From Oscillospiraceae bacterium (lineage in GTDB: Bacteria > Bacillota > Clostridia > Oscillospirales > Oscillospiraceae), in assembly GCA_017416685.1 (NCBI GenBank), contig JAFQBN010000012.1, positions 1 through 59,949 on the forward strand: a DNA stretch of 59,949 bases, read 5' to 3'. The notes beneath the pieces were generated by a model, which ran no database searches, was not told the DNA's origin, and saw only the letters and a program-made list of their open reading frames with translations. The position numbers and the translations under genes are program-made. Of this stretch, positions 32,729 to 41,692 are shown piece after piece (position 1 is the stretch's first letter; every line of letters begins with the position of its first letter).

Positions 32729-33892
32729 TCAGTCGGCGACCACTTCGCCGAGGAAGATGACCTGCTGCAGCTTAAAGTCGGCATCCAGCAGGACGAAGTT
32801 GGCCTGCTTGCCGGGGACGATGGAGCCGACCTCTTTATCCACGCCGATGGCCCGGGCGGGGGTGGTGGCGGCCATGCGGAAGGTGTCGGACACGGAGGCG
32901 CCGGTGTGCTTCATGAAGTTGACGAAGGCCAAATCCATGGTCAGGCGGGAGCCGGACAGCTCCTCCATCTCGTTGTAGTTCAGGTCGATGGTGCTGCGGA
33001 AGTGGTCGGCGGGATAGTCCGCGGGGTCATAGTTACAGATGGTGCTGTCGGTAATGATGGCAATGCGCTCAGGCCCGGCGATCTTGAAAGCCAGCAGCAT
33101 GTCCGTGGGCTTAACGTGAACGCCGCGGCTGTCGGGGATGATCTCATAGGTCAGCTCCGGGCAGACAAGGCAGGAGGCGGCCATGCTCTCCTGAACTGTG
33201 CCGGTGTACCTCCAGGCGTCGTTGCCGTGGCAGCAGCCCATGGCATCATACAGGTGGGTGGTGATGGTGGCACCCTTATCCACGGCGGTGCGCACCTGGG
33301 CGGGAGAGGCATTGGAGTGGCCGATGGCGGTGGGGATGTCCTTTTCCCGCAGGAAGTCACCGAAAGAGCCGTCCACATCCATCTCGGGGGCGTACATCCA
33401 CTGGCCAACTTTGCCGTGAGTGGCCTCATACAGAGGCAGATACTCGGCGGGGTTGGGGCCGGAGCGGGCAAATGCCTTGCTGTTGGCGCCCCGGGCCGGG
33501 TTAATGAAGGGTCCCTCAAAGGCCACGGCGTACACATTGGGCAGCAGACCCGCATCGATCTTATTCTGCACGTTCTTAGTCTTTTCCAGCAGGGAGTCGG
33601 GGGTCTGGCCGTAGCTCATGGTAGCCACCATGGTGGTGGTGCCGTGACGCAGGTGGTGGCGGGCGGTCTGCTCAGGACCGGTCTCCCAGCGCCACTTACC
33701 GCCGTCGCCGTGGACGTGAATGTCCACGAAACCGGGGCCCACCCACATGCCCTTGGCATCCAAAATCCCGGCGCCGGCAGGAATCTCCACATCCCTGCCC
33801 ACGGCAACAATGCGGCCATTCTCATGCAGAATGGTGGCCCTGTCCACCACGCCGCCGGGCAAAACTGCTTTTGCGTTGATGATTGCGTTCAT
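32729..33892 (-). CDS. NagA-like amidohydrolase, tandem copy 2
   Basis: A 387-residue amidohydrolase of the NagA family: HVHGDGG (metal), AFEGPFINP, GHSNAS, THLYDAM and ITDSTICNY. It is the same length as the next gene and differs from it at only about one residue in ten across the N-terminal 65 residues. It differs strongly from the nagA at 17957, so the substrate is probably a related but different N-acetyl sugar phosphate or sugar acid. AGGAGGAG precedes the ATG at 33892. The NagA function is known for the family; the exact substrate is not. Confidence 0.85.
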   Translation of the reverse strand: MNAIINAKAVLPGGVVDRATILHENGRIVAVGRDVEIPAGAGILDAKGMWVGPGFVDIHVHGDGGKWRWETGPEQTARHHLRHGTTTMVATMSYGQTPDSLLEKTKNVQNKIDAGLLPNVYAVAFEGPFINPARGANSKAFARSGPNPAEYLPLYEATHGKVGQWMYAPEMDVDGSFGDFLREKDIPTAIGHSNASPAQVRTAVDKGATITTHLYDAMGCCHGNDAWRYTGTVQESMAASCLVCPELTYEIIPDSRGVHVKPTDMLLAFKIAGPERIAIITDSTICNYDPADYPADHFRSTIDLNYNEMEELSGSRLTMDLAFVNFMKHTGASVSDTFRMAATTPARAIGVDKEVGSIVPGKQANFVLLDADFKLQQVIFLGEVVAD

Positions 33893-33926
33893 ATAAAACT
33901 CCTCCTTTGAAGAAGTCAGTTCTTGA

Positions 33927-35090
33927 TCAGTTATCCACCACTTCGCCGCGGAAGATGACCTGCTGCAGCTTGAAGTCCGCATCCAGCAGGACGAAGTTGG
34001 CCTGCTTGCCGGGGACGATGGAGCCAACCTCCTTATCCACGCCGATGGCGCGGGCAGGGGTGGTGGCGGCCATGCGGAAGGTGTCGGACACAGAGGCGCC
34101 GGTGTGCTTCATGAAGTTCACGAAGGCCAGGTCCATGGTCAGGCGGGAGCCGCACAGCTGTCCGCGCTCGTTATAGTTCAGATCCACGGTGCTGCGCAGG
34201 TCGTCGGCAGGATAGTCGGCAGGGTCATAGTCACAGGTGGTGCTGTCGGTGATGATGGCAATGCGGTCGGGGCCGGCCAGCCTGAAGGTCAGCATCATCT
34301 CCGTAGGCTTGACATGGACGCCGCGGCTGTCGGGGATGATCTCATAGGTCAGCTCCGGACAGACAAGACACGAGGCGGCGACACTTTCCTGAATGGTCCC
34401 GGTGATCTTCCAGGAGTCGTTGCCCCGGTGGCAGCCCATGGCGTCGAACAGGTGGGTGGTGATGGTGGCGCCGCGGTTCACAGCATCCCGCACCTGAGAA
34501 GGAGAGGCGTTGGTGTGTCCTACGGCAGCGGGAATCCCCTTCTCCCGCAGGAAGTCACCGAAAGCGCCGTCCTTGTCCATCTCGGGGGCGTACATCCACT
34601 GACCGATCCTGCCGTGGGTAGCCTCGTACAGAGCAAGGTACTCGTCCGCATCGGGACCGGAGCGCGGGGCGGCGTCGCTGTTGGCGCCCCGGGTGGGGTT
34701 GATGAACGGACCCTCAAAGGCCACGGCGTATACGTTGGGCAGCAGACCCTTGTCGATTTTATCCTGTATATTTCTGGTTCGGGCCAGCAGCTCTTCCGGG
34801 GTCCACCAGTAAGCAATGGTAGCCACCATGGTGGTGGTGCCGTGGCGCAGGTGATGGGGTGCGACCATCTCGGGGTTTTCCTCCCAACACCAGGCTCCGC
34901 CGTCGCCGTGGACATGAATATCCACGAAGCCGGGACCTACCCACATGCCCTTGGCATCCAGAATTTCAGCGCCGGCGGGAATCTCCACATCTCTGCCTAC
35001 AGAAACGATGCGGCCATTCTCATGCAGGATGACGGCGTTGTCCATTACGCCGCCGGGCAGCACTGCCTTTGCGTTAATAATTGCATTCAT
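33927..35090 (-). CDS. NagA-like amidohydrolase, tandem copy 1
   Basis: A 387-residue tandem paralogue of the gene at 32729. It has HVHGDGG, AFEGPFINP, GHTNAS (Thr for Ser), THLFDAM (Phe for Tyr) and ITDSTTCDY. The last 50 residues of the two proteins are nearly identical, including DNA-level similarity, which indicates recent duplication or gene conversion. AAAGGAGA precedes the ATG at 35090. It follows the AraC gene by 29 bp. Confidence 0.85.
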   Translation of the reverse strand: MNAIINAKAVLPGGVMDNAVILHENGRIVSVGRDVEIPAGAEILDAKGMWVGPGFVDIHVHGDGGAWCWEENPEMVAPHHLRHGTTTMVATIAYWWTPEELLARTRNIQDKIDKGLLPNVYAVAFEGPFINPTRGANSDAAPRSGPDADEYLALYEATHGRIGQWMYAPEMDKDGAFGDFLREKGIPAAVGHTNASPSQVRDAVNRGATITTHLFDAMGCHRGNDSWKITGTIQESVAASCLVCPELTYEIIPDSRGVHVKPTEMMLTFRLAGPDRIAIITDSTTCDYDPADYPADDLRSTVDLNYNERGQLCGSRLTMDLAFVNFMKHTGASVSDTFRMAATTPARAIGVDKEVGSIVPGKQANFVLLDADFKLQQVIFRGEVVDN

Positions 35091-35119
35091 ATGAACATCT
35101 CCTTTGAAGAGGTCTGCTG

Positions 35120-35998
35120 TCAGTCCGGTCGTAGATCCAGCGGATTTACGCCGTTTTTTCGCTGTTCCCTGCGGTAGGATTGGGGCGGAATTCCAAAGTG
35201 GTTGGAAAAGGCCCGGTAGAACGAAGTATCCGCGGAGTAGCCGCACAGAGTGGCGATCCTGTGACACGGAAAGTCCGTACTGCGCAGCAGCCATGCGGCG
35301 TAATCCATCTTGGCAAGGCGCAGTTTTTCCCGGAAACTCATACCGTAGTACTGCCAGACGATGCGGTTGAGCTTGTGCCGGGAGATATTCAGCTGTCGCG
35401 CCAGATCTCCTTCCGTTCCCAAGGCATTGGGCCAGGGAGAAAAGAAATGGTCGATGCCGATGAGCAGTGCCTGTTTGGGGGTGCGGCTGTTTGCTTCCAC
35501 AGCCGGCATTGTGCTGTTATCCGCCTGGCGCAGAATGTCTACCATCAGCTGGGTCAGCTTGGCCTGCACCATGTCGGCGTAGTAGGGGGTCGCGCTTGCC
35601 GCTTCCCGATTCAGGCTGCGGCACAGCGCAACGGACTCGTCAGACAGGTTAAGGGCTCTGCCGCTGAGGTCCTGCAGCTGCTGATCCAAAAAGCTGCCCG
35701 CCAGGGTGTCCAGCATAAAAGAGCAGCGCTCGATATCCTCTGTGGCATCATGGGGCGCGTGGAACTGTCCCCTGCGCACCACAATGGCCTGCCCCGCAGA
35801 CAGCTCGTAGTCCGCCCCTTCTACATCCAGTCCGCAGCTGCCGGACAGGATAATATGCACCTCATCCCGGATGTTGCTGTGGCGGCGGGAATCCCACCCC
35901 CGGCAACAGAATCCGGTCGGGGTATAACGGATAAAGGTAATGCCTTCACCGGACAAAGACAGATTGACAGATGCCATACGGTTTTTCGGAAAGTGCAT
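35120..35998 (-). CDS. AraC-family transcriptional regulator
   Basis: A 292-residue regulator. The N-terminal cupin domain includes HSNIRDEVHIILSGS and LSAGQAIVVRRGQFHAPHD. The C-terminal double helix-turn-helix has LARQLNISRHKLNRIVWQYY and ATLCGYSADTSFYRAFSNHFG. It is the first gene of the operon that continues with two nagA-like, the aldolase and two ceramidase-like genes, so it probably controls its own operon. GGGGAGGG precedes the ATG at 35998. Confidence 0.88.
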   Translation of the reverse strand: MHFPKNRMASVNLSLSGEGITFIRYTPTGFCCRGWDSRRHSNIRDEVHIILSGSCGLDVEGADYELSAGQAIVVRRGQFHAPHDATEDIERCSFMLDTLAGSFLDQQLQDLSGRALNLSDESVALCRSLNREAASATPYYADMVQAKLTQLMVDILRQADNSTMPAVEANSRTPKQALLIGIDHFFSPWPNALGTEGDLARQLNISRHKLNRIVWQYYGMSFREKLRLAKMDYAAWLLRSTDFPCHRIATLCGYSADTSFYRAFSNHFGIPPQSYRREQRKNGVNPLDLRPD

Positions 35999-36075
35999 GA
36001 TCCGTTTCCCTCCCCTGTCACGACTTGCGGCACAGCCGCTTCCCCACGCGGGCATACTCCCGCACTTTCACACTA

Positions 36076-36104
36076 AGTATATCTCTTTATCCTTTCATTT
36101 TCAA
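36076..36104 (-). promoter_or_regulatory. Predicted promoter of the AraC-NagA-ceramidase operon
   Basis: Minus strand TTGAAA, 17 bases, TATACT, about 75 bp upstream of the regulator start. Confidence 0.65.
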
Positions 36105-36170
36105 CTGTCATTTTGGTGCAATTAAAAATTTTTCCGCTCAAAACTCCTGTGTTTCCACCGCTTTTTCCTA

Positions 36171-36199
36171 TTGTGAAACGTCGGACTTTGTGATACACT
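36171..36199 (+). promoter_or_regulatory. Predicted promoter of ychF
   Basis: TTGTGA, 17 bases, TACACT, 56 bp before the ATG. Confidence 0.6.
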
Positions 36200-36255
36200 G
36201 TTTGGGAATGTATCCCTCCCTCTTTGCGGGAGCGGTTGTAAGGAGACGTAACAGT

Positions 36256-37344
36256 ATGAAACTTGGTATCGTGGGTCTGCCCAACGTGGGCAAAAGCACC
36301 CTGTTCAACGCCATCACCAACGCCGGCGCCGAGAGCGCCAACTACCCCTTCTGCACCATCGACCCCAATGTGGGCATGGTGGCCGTCCCCGACTACCGTC
36401 TGGACAAGCTGTCCCAGATGTACAACCCCAAAAAGACCACCCCCGCTGTCATCGAATTCGTCGACATCGCCGGTCTGGTCAAGGGCGCCAGCCGGGGCGA
36501 GGGTCTGGGCAACAAGTTCCTTGGCAACATCCGCATGACCGATGCCATCGTGCATGTGGTGCGCTGCTTTGATGATGACAACGTCATCCACGTGGAGGGT
36601 TCTACCGACCCCCTGCGCGACATCGACACCATTGATTTGGAGCTGGTCATGGCCGATCTGGAGATGGTGGACCGCCGCATTGACAAGGCCAAAAAGGCCG
36701 CCAAGGGCGACAAAAAGTTCCTGCAGGAGGCCGCCGATTTCGAGGGTCTGCGCGACTGGCTCAACGACGGCAAGTCCGCCCGTACTTACGAGGCTGTGGA
36801 CATCGCTGCCGAGTATCCCGACTGCGAGCTGCTCAGCCTGAAGCCCGTGATCTATGCCGCCAATCTGGACGAGGACGGCTTTGCCGACCCCGCCGCCGTC
36901 CCCTATTACAATCAGGTTGCCAACCGCGCCGCCGAGCAGGGCGCGCAGGTCATCCCCGTCTGCGCCAAGCTGGAGGCGGAGATCGCCGAGCTGGATGCCG
37001 AGGAGAAGGCCATGTTCCTGGAGGATCTGGGCATCGCCGAGTCCGGTCTGGACCGTCTGGTCAAGGCCAGCTACTCTCTGCTTGGCTTGATTTCCTACCT
37101 GACCTCCGGCGAGGACGAGTGCCGCGCCTGGACCATCACCCGCGGGACCAGAGCCCCTCAGGCCGCCGGCAAGATCCACTCCGACTTTGAGCGCGGCTTC
37201 ATCCGTGCCGAGGTGGTGTCCTACGAAGATCTGATGGCCTGCGGCACTATGGCCGCCGCCCGGGAAAAGGGCCTGATCCGCTCCGAGGGCAAGGAGTACG
37301 TGGTCCAAGACGGTGACATCATCCTGTTCCGCTTTAACGTGTAA
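36256..37344 (+). CDS. ychF: Redox-responsive ATPase/GTPase YchF
   Basis: A 362-residue Obg-family P-loop protein that binds ribosomes. Walker [10 protein letters not shown] (7-15), [17 protein letters not shown], and NLDE in place of NKxD, the mark of YchF/OLA1 that explains ATP preference. A coiled-coil region and a C-terminal TGS domain ([28 protein letters not shown]) follow. AAGGAGA precedes the ATG at 36256. Confidence 0.96.
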   Translation: MKLGIVGLPNVGKSTLFNAITNAGAESANYPFCTIDPNVGMVAVPDYRLDKLSQMYNPKKTTPAVIEFVDIAGLVKGASRGEGLGNKFLGNIRMTDAIVHVVRCFDDDNVIHVEGSTDPLRDIDTIDLELVMADLEMVDRRIDKAKKAAKGDKKFLQEAADFEGLRDWLNDGKSARTYEAVDIAAEYPDCELLSLKPVIYAANLDEDGFADPAAVPYYNQVANRAAEQGAQVIPVCAKLEAEIAELDAEEKAMFLEDLGIAESGLDRLVKASYSLLGLISYLTSGEDECRAWTITRGTRAPQAAGKIHSDFERGFIRAEVVSYEDLMACGTMAAAREKGLIRSEGKEYVVQDGDIILFRFNV

Positions 37345-37352
37345 TCTGTCCC

Positions 37353-37514
37353 ATGAAGAAACTGTTTTTCATTCTTGCGACAGTATTCGCCATTACTGGC
37401 TTTGCCGGGGCCGGATATGTCCTTTACACCGGTGGGCAGGCAAGCCCGGGACTCGGCTTGATTCCCATGCTGTTTGCGCTTATCTGCATCCAAATAGCCA
37501 GGCACAAATCATAA
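37353..37514 (+). CDS. Possible 53-residue membrane peptide downstream of ychF
   Basis: An ORF starting eight bases after the ychF stop. It reads as a basic start (MKK), one strong hydrophobic helix (4-20), a short polar turn (YTGGQASPG), a second helix (about 34-48) and a basic end (ARHKS), so a two-span hairpin. It lies before the ychF terminator. There is no good ribosome site; translational coupling to ychF would be needed. No family recognised. Confidence 0.4.
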   Translation: MKKLFFILATVFAITGFAGAGYVLYTGGQASPGLGLIPMLFALICIQIARHKS

Positions 37515-37524
37515 CAATAAATAT

Positions 37525-37557
37525 CGCCCCGCGCCATCAGGCGCGGGGCGGTTTTTT
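37525..37557. terminator. Bidirectional intrinsic terminator
   Basis: Stem CGCCCCGCGCC / GGCGCGGGGCG followed by six Ts. Confidence 0.9.
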
Positions 37558-38761
37558 ATTCTTCCTCTCCCTCCACGGCGCTGGCCGGGCCGATAGCCCC
37601 GCCGCCGAAGCGATGGCGGATCGCGTCAAGGGTATGTCCCAGCCGTTCCTGCCTGTCCCGCCGTTGGGTGTCCTGCCCGGCGGCAAACAGATCCAGCTGC
37701 TCTGCTGCCTGTGCCGCCGGAATGAGGTTTGCTGCGGTCACGGTAATGGCGCGGATAGGTGCGGACAGATTCCAGTTTTCCCGGATCAGCTCCATCACCA
37801 TATCCGCAAGCTCCGCGGTCACAAAGGTGGGGGCGGCCAGCCGCCGCTGGCGGCTGAGGTCATGAAACTCAGGGCTGCGGATGGTCACCTGCACCGTGGT
37901 GCATTTCAAATCATGGCCGCGCAGGCGGTGTGCCACCCAGTCGGCCAGCACCGTCACGCCGGAGCGTACCGCCTCCTCCCCCACCAGATCATGGGGAAAT
38001 GTCATGCCGTTGCCCACTGACTTGGGCGGCACGTACTGACCCGCCGGACGCACGGGACTGTCGTCCACGCCGTTGGCGTAGTCATGCAGCTGCAGGCCGT
38101 GCTGGCCAAGCAGCTGCCCCAAAGCATCACGGTCAAAGGCCGCCAGCTGTCCGATGGTGGTCACGCCGTAGCGCTCCAGCTCCTTCGCCGCCGCCCGACC
38201 CACAAAAAGCAAGTCACCCACCGGCAGGGGCCACACGATGCCTTCCACATCTTCCCGCCGGATCACAGTGGTGGCATCCGGCTTTTTGTAGTCGCTGCCC
38301 AGTTTGGCAAACACTTTATTGAAGGACACCCCCACCGAAACGGTCAGACCCAGTTCCTGACGGATATGATTTCGGATGCGATCGGCCATAGCGCGCCCAT
38401 CTCCGCCAAACAGGTGCAGTGTCCCCGTTACGTCCAGCCAGCTTTCATCTATACCAAACGGCTCCACAAGGTCGGTGTACTGCTCATAAATGGCGTTGAC
38501 TTTGTGGGAATACTCCTCGTACAAGCGATGGTGGGAGGGCAGCAACACCAGATCGGGACACTTGCGCTTTGCCTGCCAGATGGTCTCCGCCGTGCGCACG
38601 CCAAAGGCCTTGGCCGGCTCGTTTTTGGCCAAAATAATGCCGTGGCGCTGGGCAGGGTCACCGCACACCGCAACGGGCAGGTGGCGCAGTTCCGGACGGC
38701 TCAGCAGTTCCACCGACGCAAAAAAGCAGTTCAAATCACAATGAAAAATCACCCGGTCCAT
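37556..38761 (-). CDS. dinB: DNA polymerase IV (Y-family)
   Basis: A 401-residue translesion polymerase. Catalytic motifs: FHCDLNCFFASVE (Asp8) and GIDESWLDVTG. VSVGVSFNKVFAKLGSDYKKP marks the thumb/palm boundary; the little-finger domain follows. The sliding-clamp binding motif QLDLF is at 355-359. No LexA-type box was recognised at its promoter. It faces the SLOG gene. Confidence 0.94.
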   Translation of the reverse strand: MDRVIFHCDLNCFFASVELLSRPELRHLPVAVCGDPAQRHGIILAKNEPAKAFGVRTAETIWQAKRKCPDLVLLPSHHRLYEEYSHKVNAIYEQYTDLVEPFGIDESWLDVTGTLHLFGGDGRAMADRIRNHIRQELGLTVSVGVSFNKVFAKLGSDYKKPDATTVIRREDVEGIVWPLPVGDLLFVGRAAAKELERYGVTTIGQLAAFDRDALGQLLGQHGLQLHDYANGVDDSPVRPAGQYVPPKSVGNGMTFPHDLVGEEAVRSGVTVLADWVAHRLRGHDLKCTTVQVTIRSPEFHDLSRQRRLAAPTFVTAELADMVMELIRENWNLSAPIRAITVTAANLIPAAQAAEQLDLFAAGQDTQRRDRQERLGHTLDAIRHRFGGGAIGPASAVEGEEE

Positions 38762-38787
38762 CTCCGCGCCCCCTTTCGTTTTTTCTT

Positions 38788-38816
38788 ATCATACACCCGC
38801 CGCGGTCTAAAGTCAA
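38788..38816 (-). promoter_or_regulatory. Predicted promoter of dinB
   Basis: Minus strand TTGACT, 17 bases, TATGAT, about 27 bp from the start codon. Confidence 0.65.
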
Positions 38817-38836
38817 ACGAATGTTCTATTTTTCTA

Positions 38837-38865
38837 TTGACTTCTTACCGGGAATGGATTACAAT
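38837..38865 (+). promoter_or_regulatory. Predicted promoter of the SLOG-queH pair
   Basis: TTGACT, 17 bases, TACAAT, 30 bp before the ATG at 38896. Confidence 0.7.
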
Positions 38866-38895
38866 GATCCCATCATCTGTTAAGGAGGGCAGCCT

Positions 38896-39399
38896 ATGGA
38901 CCGTGAGCGTACCTGTTGTTTTACCGGGCATCGGCCGGACAAGCTGCCCTGGGGCTGTGACGAAAGTGACCCCCGCTGTATCGCCGTGATGGATCAGCTT
39001 TCCGCCGCCCTTGGCCGGGCCTATGAGGCCGGCTGCCGCCACTTCATCTGCGGCATGGCCCGGGGCGGGGACCTGCTGTTCTGCCGGGCGGCGCTGGACC
39101 TGCGAGATCGCAGGCCCGGTGTCACGGTGGAGGGGGCTGTCCCTTGTGAAAGCCAGGCCGACCGTTGGCCCGCCGCTGAGCGGCAGCGCCGGGCAGAACT
39201 TTTGGACCGGTGCGATTTTGAGACCATGGTGCAGCATAATTACGACTGGAACTGCATGATGCGCCGCAACCGTTATATGGTAGACCGTTCCTGCCGCATC
39301 ATCGCCCTGTACGACGGCATCCCCAGCGGCGGCACCGCCAGCACCCTCGCCTACGCCTTGAAGCACAATTTGACTGTCGATATTATCCGTCCGGAGTGA
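38896..39399 (+). CDS. SLOG-family protein (DUF1273, YpsA-like)
   Basis: A 167-residue Rossmann-like protein. The nucleotide-binding marks are CCFTGHRPDKLPWG at the start, CGMARGGDLLFC in the middle and ALYDGIPSGGTASTLAYA near the end. SLOG proteins of this type bind a nucleotide or its derivative; B. subtilis YpsA influences cell division and stress. GGAGG precedes the ATG. queH follows after five bases. Confidence 0.88.
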   Translation: MDRERTCCFTGHRPDKLPWGCDESDPRCIAVMDQLSAALGRAYEAGCRHFICGMARGGDLLFCRAALDLRDRRPGVTVEGAVPCESQADRWPAAERQRRAELLDRCDFETMVQHNYDWNCMMRRNRYMVDRSCRIIALYDGIPSGGTASTLAYALKHNLTVDIIRPE

Positions 39400-39404
39400 G
39401 TACT

Positions 39405-39944
39405 GTGGAAAAAGTTTTGATGCATATCTGCTGCGCCCCCTGTGCCAACCGGCCCATCGCCGCCCTGCGCTCTGAGGGCATCGAGCCGGTGGGTTTCTGG
39501 TACAACCCCAACATCCATCCTTATACGGAATATCAGTCCCGCAAGCACACCCTGGAGGACTACGCCCGCCAGATCGGCATGAAGCTGATCATCGGCGGCA
39601 CTTACGACCTGCGGCCTTTCCTTGCCACTGTGGCCAATTCCCCCGACACCCGCTGCGGTTACTGCTACCGCTGCCGCATGGAGGCCACGGCCAGATACGC
39701 CGCCGAGAACGGTTTTTCCGCATTCACCACCTCCCTGCTCATCAGTCCCTATCAGGACCACGAAGCCATCTGCGCCATCGCCCGCAAGGCAGCAGAGCAG
39801 TACGGTGTGGAGTTCCTTTACCGGGACTTCCGCCCCCTGTTCCGAGAGGGCCAGGACTTCGCCCGGGAGCATGGAATGTACATGCAGAAGTACTGCGGCT
39901 GCATCTACAGCGAAGAAGACCGCTATAAAAAGCGCAAAAAGTAA
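39405..39944 (+). CDS. queH: Epoxyqueuosine reductase QueH
   Basis: A 179-residue metalloenzyme that makes queuosine from epoxyqueuosine in tRNA. Cysteine motifs: ICCAPC (8-13), CGYCYRC in the middle and KYCGC near the C-terminus, which bind a 4Fe-4S cluster and an extra metal. The GTG at 39405 is placed eight bases after GGAG; a GTG at 39396 overlaps that site. No other queuosine genes lie in the window. Confidence 0.92.
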   Translation: MEKVLMHICCAPCANRPIAALRSEGIEPVGFWYNPNIHPYTEYQSRKHTLEDYARQIGMKLIIGGTYDLRPFLATVANSPDTRCGYCYRCRMEATARYAAENGFSAFTTSLLISPYQDHEAICAIARKAAEQYGVEFLYRDFRPLFREGQDFAREHGMYMQKYCGCIYSEEDRYKKRKK

Positions 39945-39988
39945 CAAAAAAAGAGAGGCAAGCCGGTGGCTTGCCTCCCTTTTTTGTT
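39944..39988. terminator. Bidirectional intrinsic terminator
   Basis: Stem GAGGCAAGCC / GGCTTGCCTC flanked by AACAAAAAAA and TTTTTTGTT. Confidence 0.9.
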
Positions 39989-39989
39989 A

Positions 39990-41528
39990 TCAGATGTTGT
40001 TCAAAGCCTCAAGACGCTCCACCTGAATGTCGGCGGTGATCTCGTCCAGCCAGGCAATGGTATCCTCGTTGGTCAGAGCGGCCTCCACAGTGGTCTTCCA
40101 CACAGGTTCACCCTTGGCGCTGTAGTACAGGATGTGCCAGCCCTTGGTGCTGCTCTGTGTGTTCTTCACCAGACCGGTGTCGCCAACCTGACGCTCGGGA
40201 TCAACGACCCAGTTGGCAAAATCCTCGATGAAACCGGTGGAGGAGGACACGCCCTCGTACAGGCCGCCGTTGGCAGCGGAGCCGGGATCGGCGCTTTCGG
40301 CCTTGGCCAGTTCGGCAAAGCTCTCCTCAGTGGCATCGCCGGCCTGCCAGTTGGCCAGCATCTCTTCCGCCTTGGCCTTGGCGGCGTCGTACTGGGCCTC
40401 GGTGGGGGCAGTAGCGCCCTCGTCCTGCTCGGCAGCCACCAGGATGTGGCGCACGTCACCGGCAACTTCGTCGTCACGCTGGCGGCCCAGGAACTTGACC
40501 ACGTAGGTGTCAGCCTCCAGCTGGACCAGGCCCACATCGCCGGCCTTTCGGCCGTCTTCCTTCATCCAGCTGTCCAGAGCCACCATGACGGTCGCGCCGG
40601 AAGCGGTCACATTCTCGTTGGAGGTAACAGTCTCATCCTCGGCCAGCTCGGCCACCAGCTCGGCAAAGTCGCCGCCGCGGGCCAGCTTGGCGCGGAACGC
40701 CTCGCCCTTGGTGTAAGCCTGGGCCTTGGCATCGGCCTTATCCTTGTCGGTGGGGTCGACCTTGTTGCCGTCCTCATCAGTCTTGGCCTCGGGAGCGCCG
40801 GAGAACTTGGCAAAGGAGTAGGTGAACAGATCCAGCTGATCAGCGTGGTCGGCGTAGTAGGTCTCAAGCTGCTCATCGGTGTAGGTCAGCTGCTCGGTGT
40901 AGTCGGCAGCCATCTCGCTGGCCAGAGTGCTCTCAGTCAGCAGCTGCTTGTACAGGCCCTTGCTCATACCGCTGCCGTAGGCCGCCTTCAGGTAGGCGGT
41001 GCTGCTGGCGAAGCCGCTGCTGGCAGAGGTAGTGGCCAGAGAAGCCATGCTGTCTTTGACACTCTGCTTGCCTGCATCAGACAGCTTCACGCCGTCAGCC
41101 TTCGCCTTGGCCACCAGAGTCTTGACCTCGGCCAGGCCGTCCACAGCCTCGTCCACAAAGAACTCGTGCCAGGTCTTGCCGGTCTCGGCATCATACACCT
41201 GATCGGCGGGGTCCTTCTGGGGGTCATAGTTGGGGGCGCCGCCGAGCATGGCGGAATAGTAGTACTGCATCAGCATGTTGTTGTAGAAGTAGCCCACTTC
41301 TTCGGCAGAGTAAGCCTCGCCGTTCACCTTGACGGCGTCGCTGTTGCGGAACATTCCGGAGTTCCACATCAGCAGGGCAGCCACCAGCACAGCGCACACC
41401 ACACCGATGACGGTGTAGGCGACATGCTTGCGCTTTTCCTGGGCGGCCTGCTTGGCAGCCGCAAACTGCTTTTCGTTCAGTTCCTCCACCTTATCCTGGC
41501 GGACTTTCTTTTCACGGGATGCACTCAT
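39990..41528 (-). CDS. Membrane-anchored PrsA/SurA-like peptidyl-prolyl isomerase
   Basis: A 512-residue foldase-type protein. A charged cytoplasmic start (1-35) leads to one membrane helix (about 36-55); the rest is outside. A SurA-like N-terminal helical domain (from VKVNGEAYSAEEVGYF) surrounds a parvulin-type PpiC domain recognisable by VRHILVAAEQDEG and the later ANGGLYEGVSSSTGFIEDFAN. It lacks a lipobox, so it is anchored by its helix rather than as a lipoprotein like PrsA. Probably helps fold exported proteins. Confidence 0.85.
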   Translation of the reverse strand: MSASREKKVRQDKVEELNEKQFAAAKQAAQEKRKHVAYTVIGVVCAVLVAALLMWNSGMFRNSDAVKVNGEAYSAEEVGYFYNNMLMQYYYSAMLGGAPNYDPQKDPADQVYDAETGKTWHEFFVDEAVDGLAEVKTLVAKAKADGVKLSDAGKQSVKDSMASLATTSASSGFASSTAYLKAAYGSGMSKGLYKQLLTESTLASEMAADYTEQLTYTDEQLETYYADHADQLDLFTYSFAKFSGAPEAKTDEDGNKVDPTDKDKADAKAQAYTKGEAFRAKLARGGDFAELVAELAEDETVTSNENVTASGATVMVALDSWMKEDGRKAGDVGLVQLEADTYVVKFLGRQRDDEVAGDVRHILVAAEQDEGATAPTEAQYDAAKAKAEEMLANWQAGDATEESFAELAKAESADPGSAANGGLYEGVSSSTGFIEDFANWVVDPERQVGDTGLVKNTQSSTKGWHILYYSAKGEPVWKTTVEAALTNEDTIAWLDEITADIQVERLEALNNI

Positions 41529-41582
41529 GTTGTTTCATTCCTCTCATTCGTTGGGGTATTTGCTGGACAACCAACTTTTTGT

Positions 41583-41611
41583 ATTATACAGGATATATGT
41601 CCCGGTTGCAA
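41583..41611 (-). promoter_or_regulatory. Predicted promoter of the foldase gene
   Basis: Minus strand TTGCAA, 17 bases, TATAAT, about 55 bp upstream of the start. Confidence 0.7.
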
Positions 41612-41655
41612 GGGGAATTTCCCGTTCGCGCCCCCTTTTACACACTATTCACAAT

Positions 41656-41687
41656 TAAAAACGGGCCTGCGGTGCAGACCCGTTTTC
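41656..41687 (-). terminator. Intrinsic terminator of argS
   Basis: Minus strand stem ACGGGTCTGC / GCAGGCCCGT (one mismatch) followed by T-run. Confidence 0.75.
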
Positions 41688-41692
41688 AGCAA

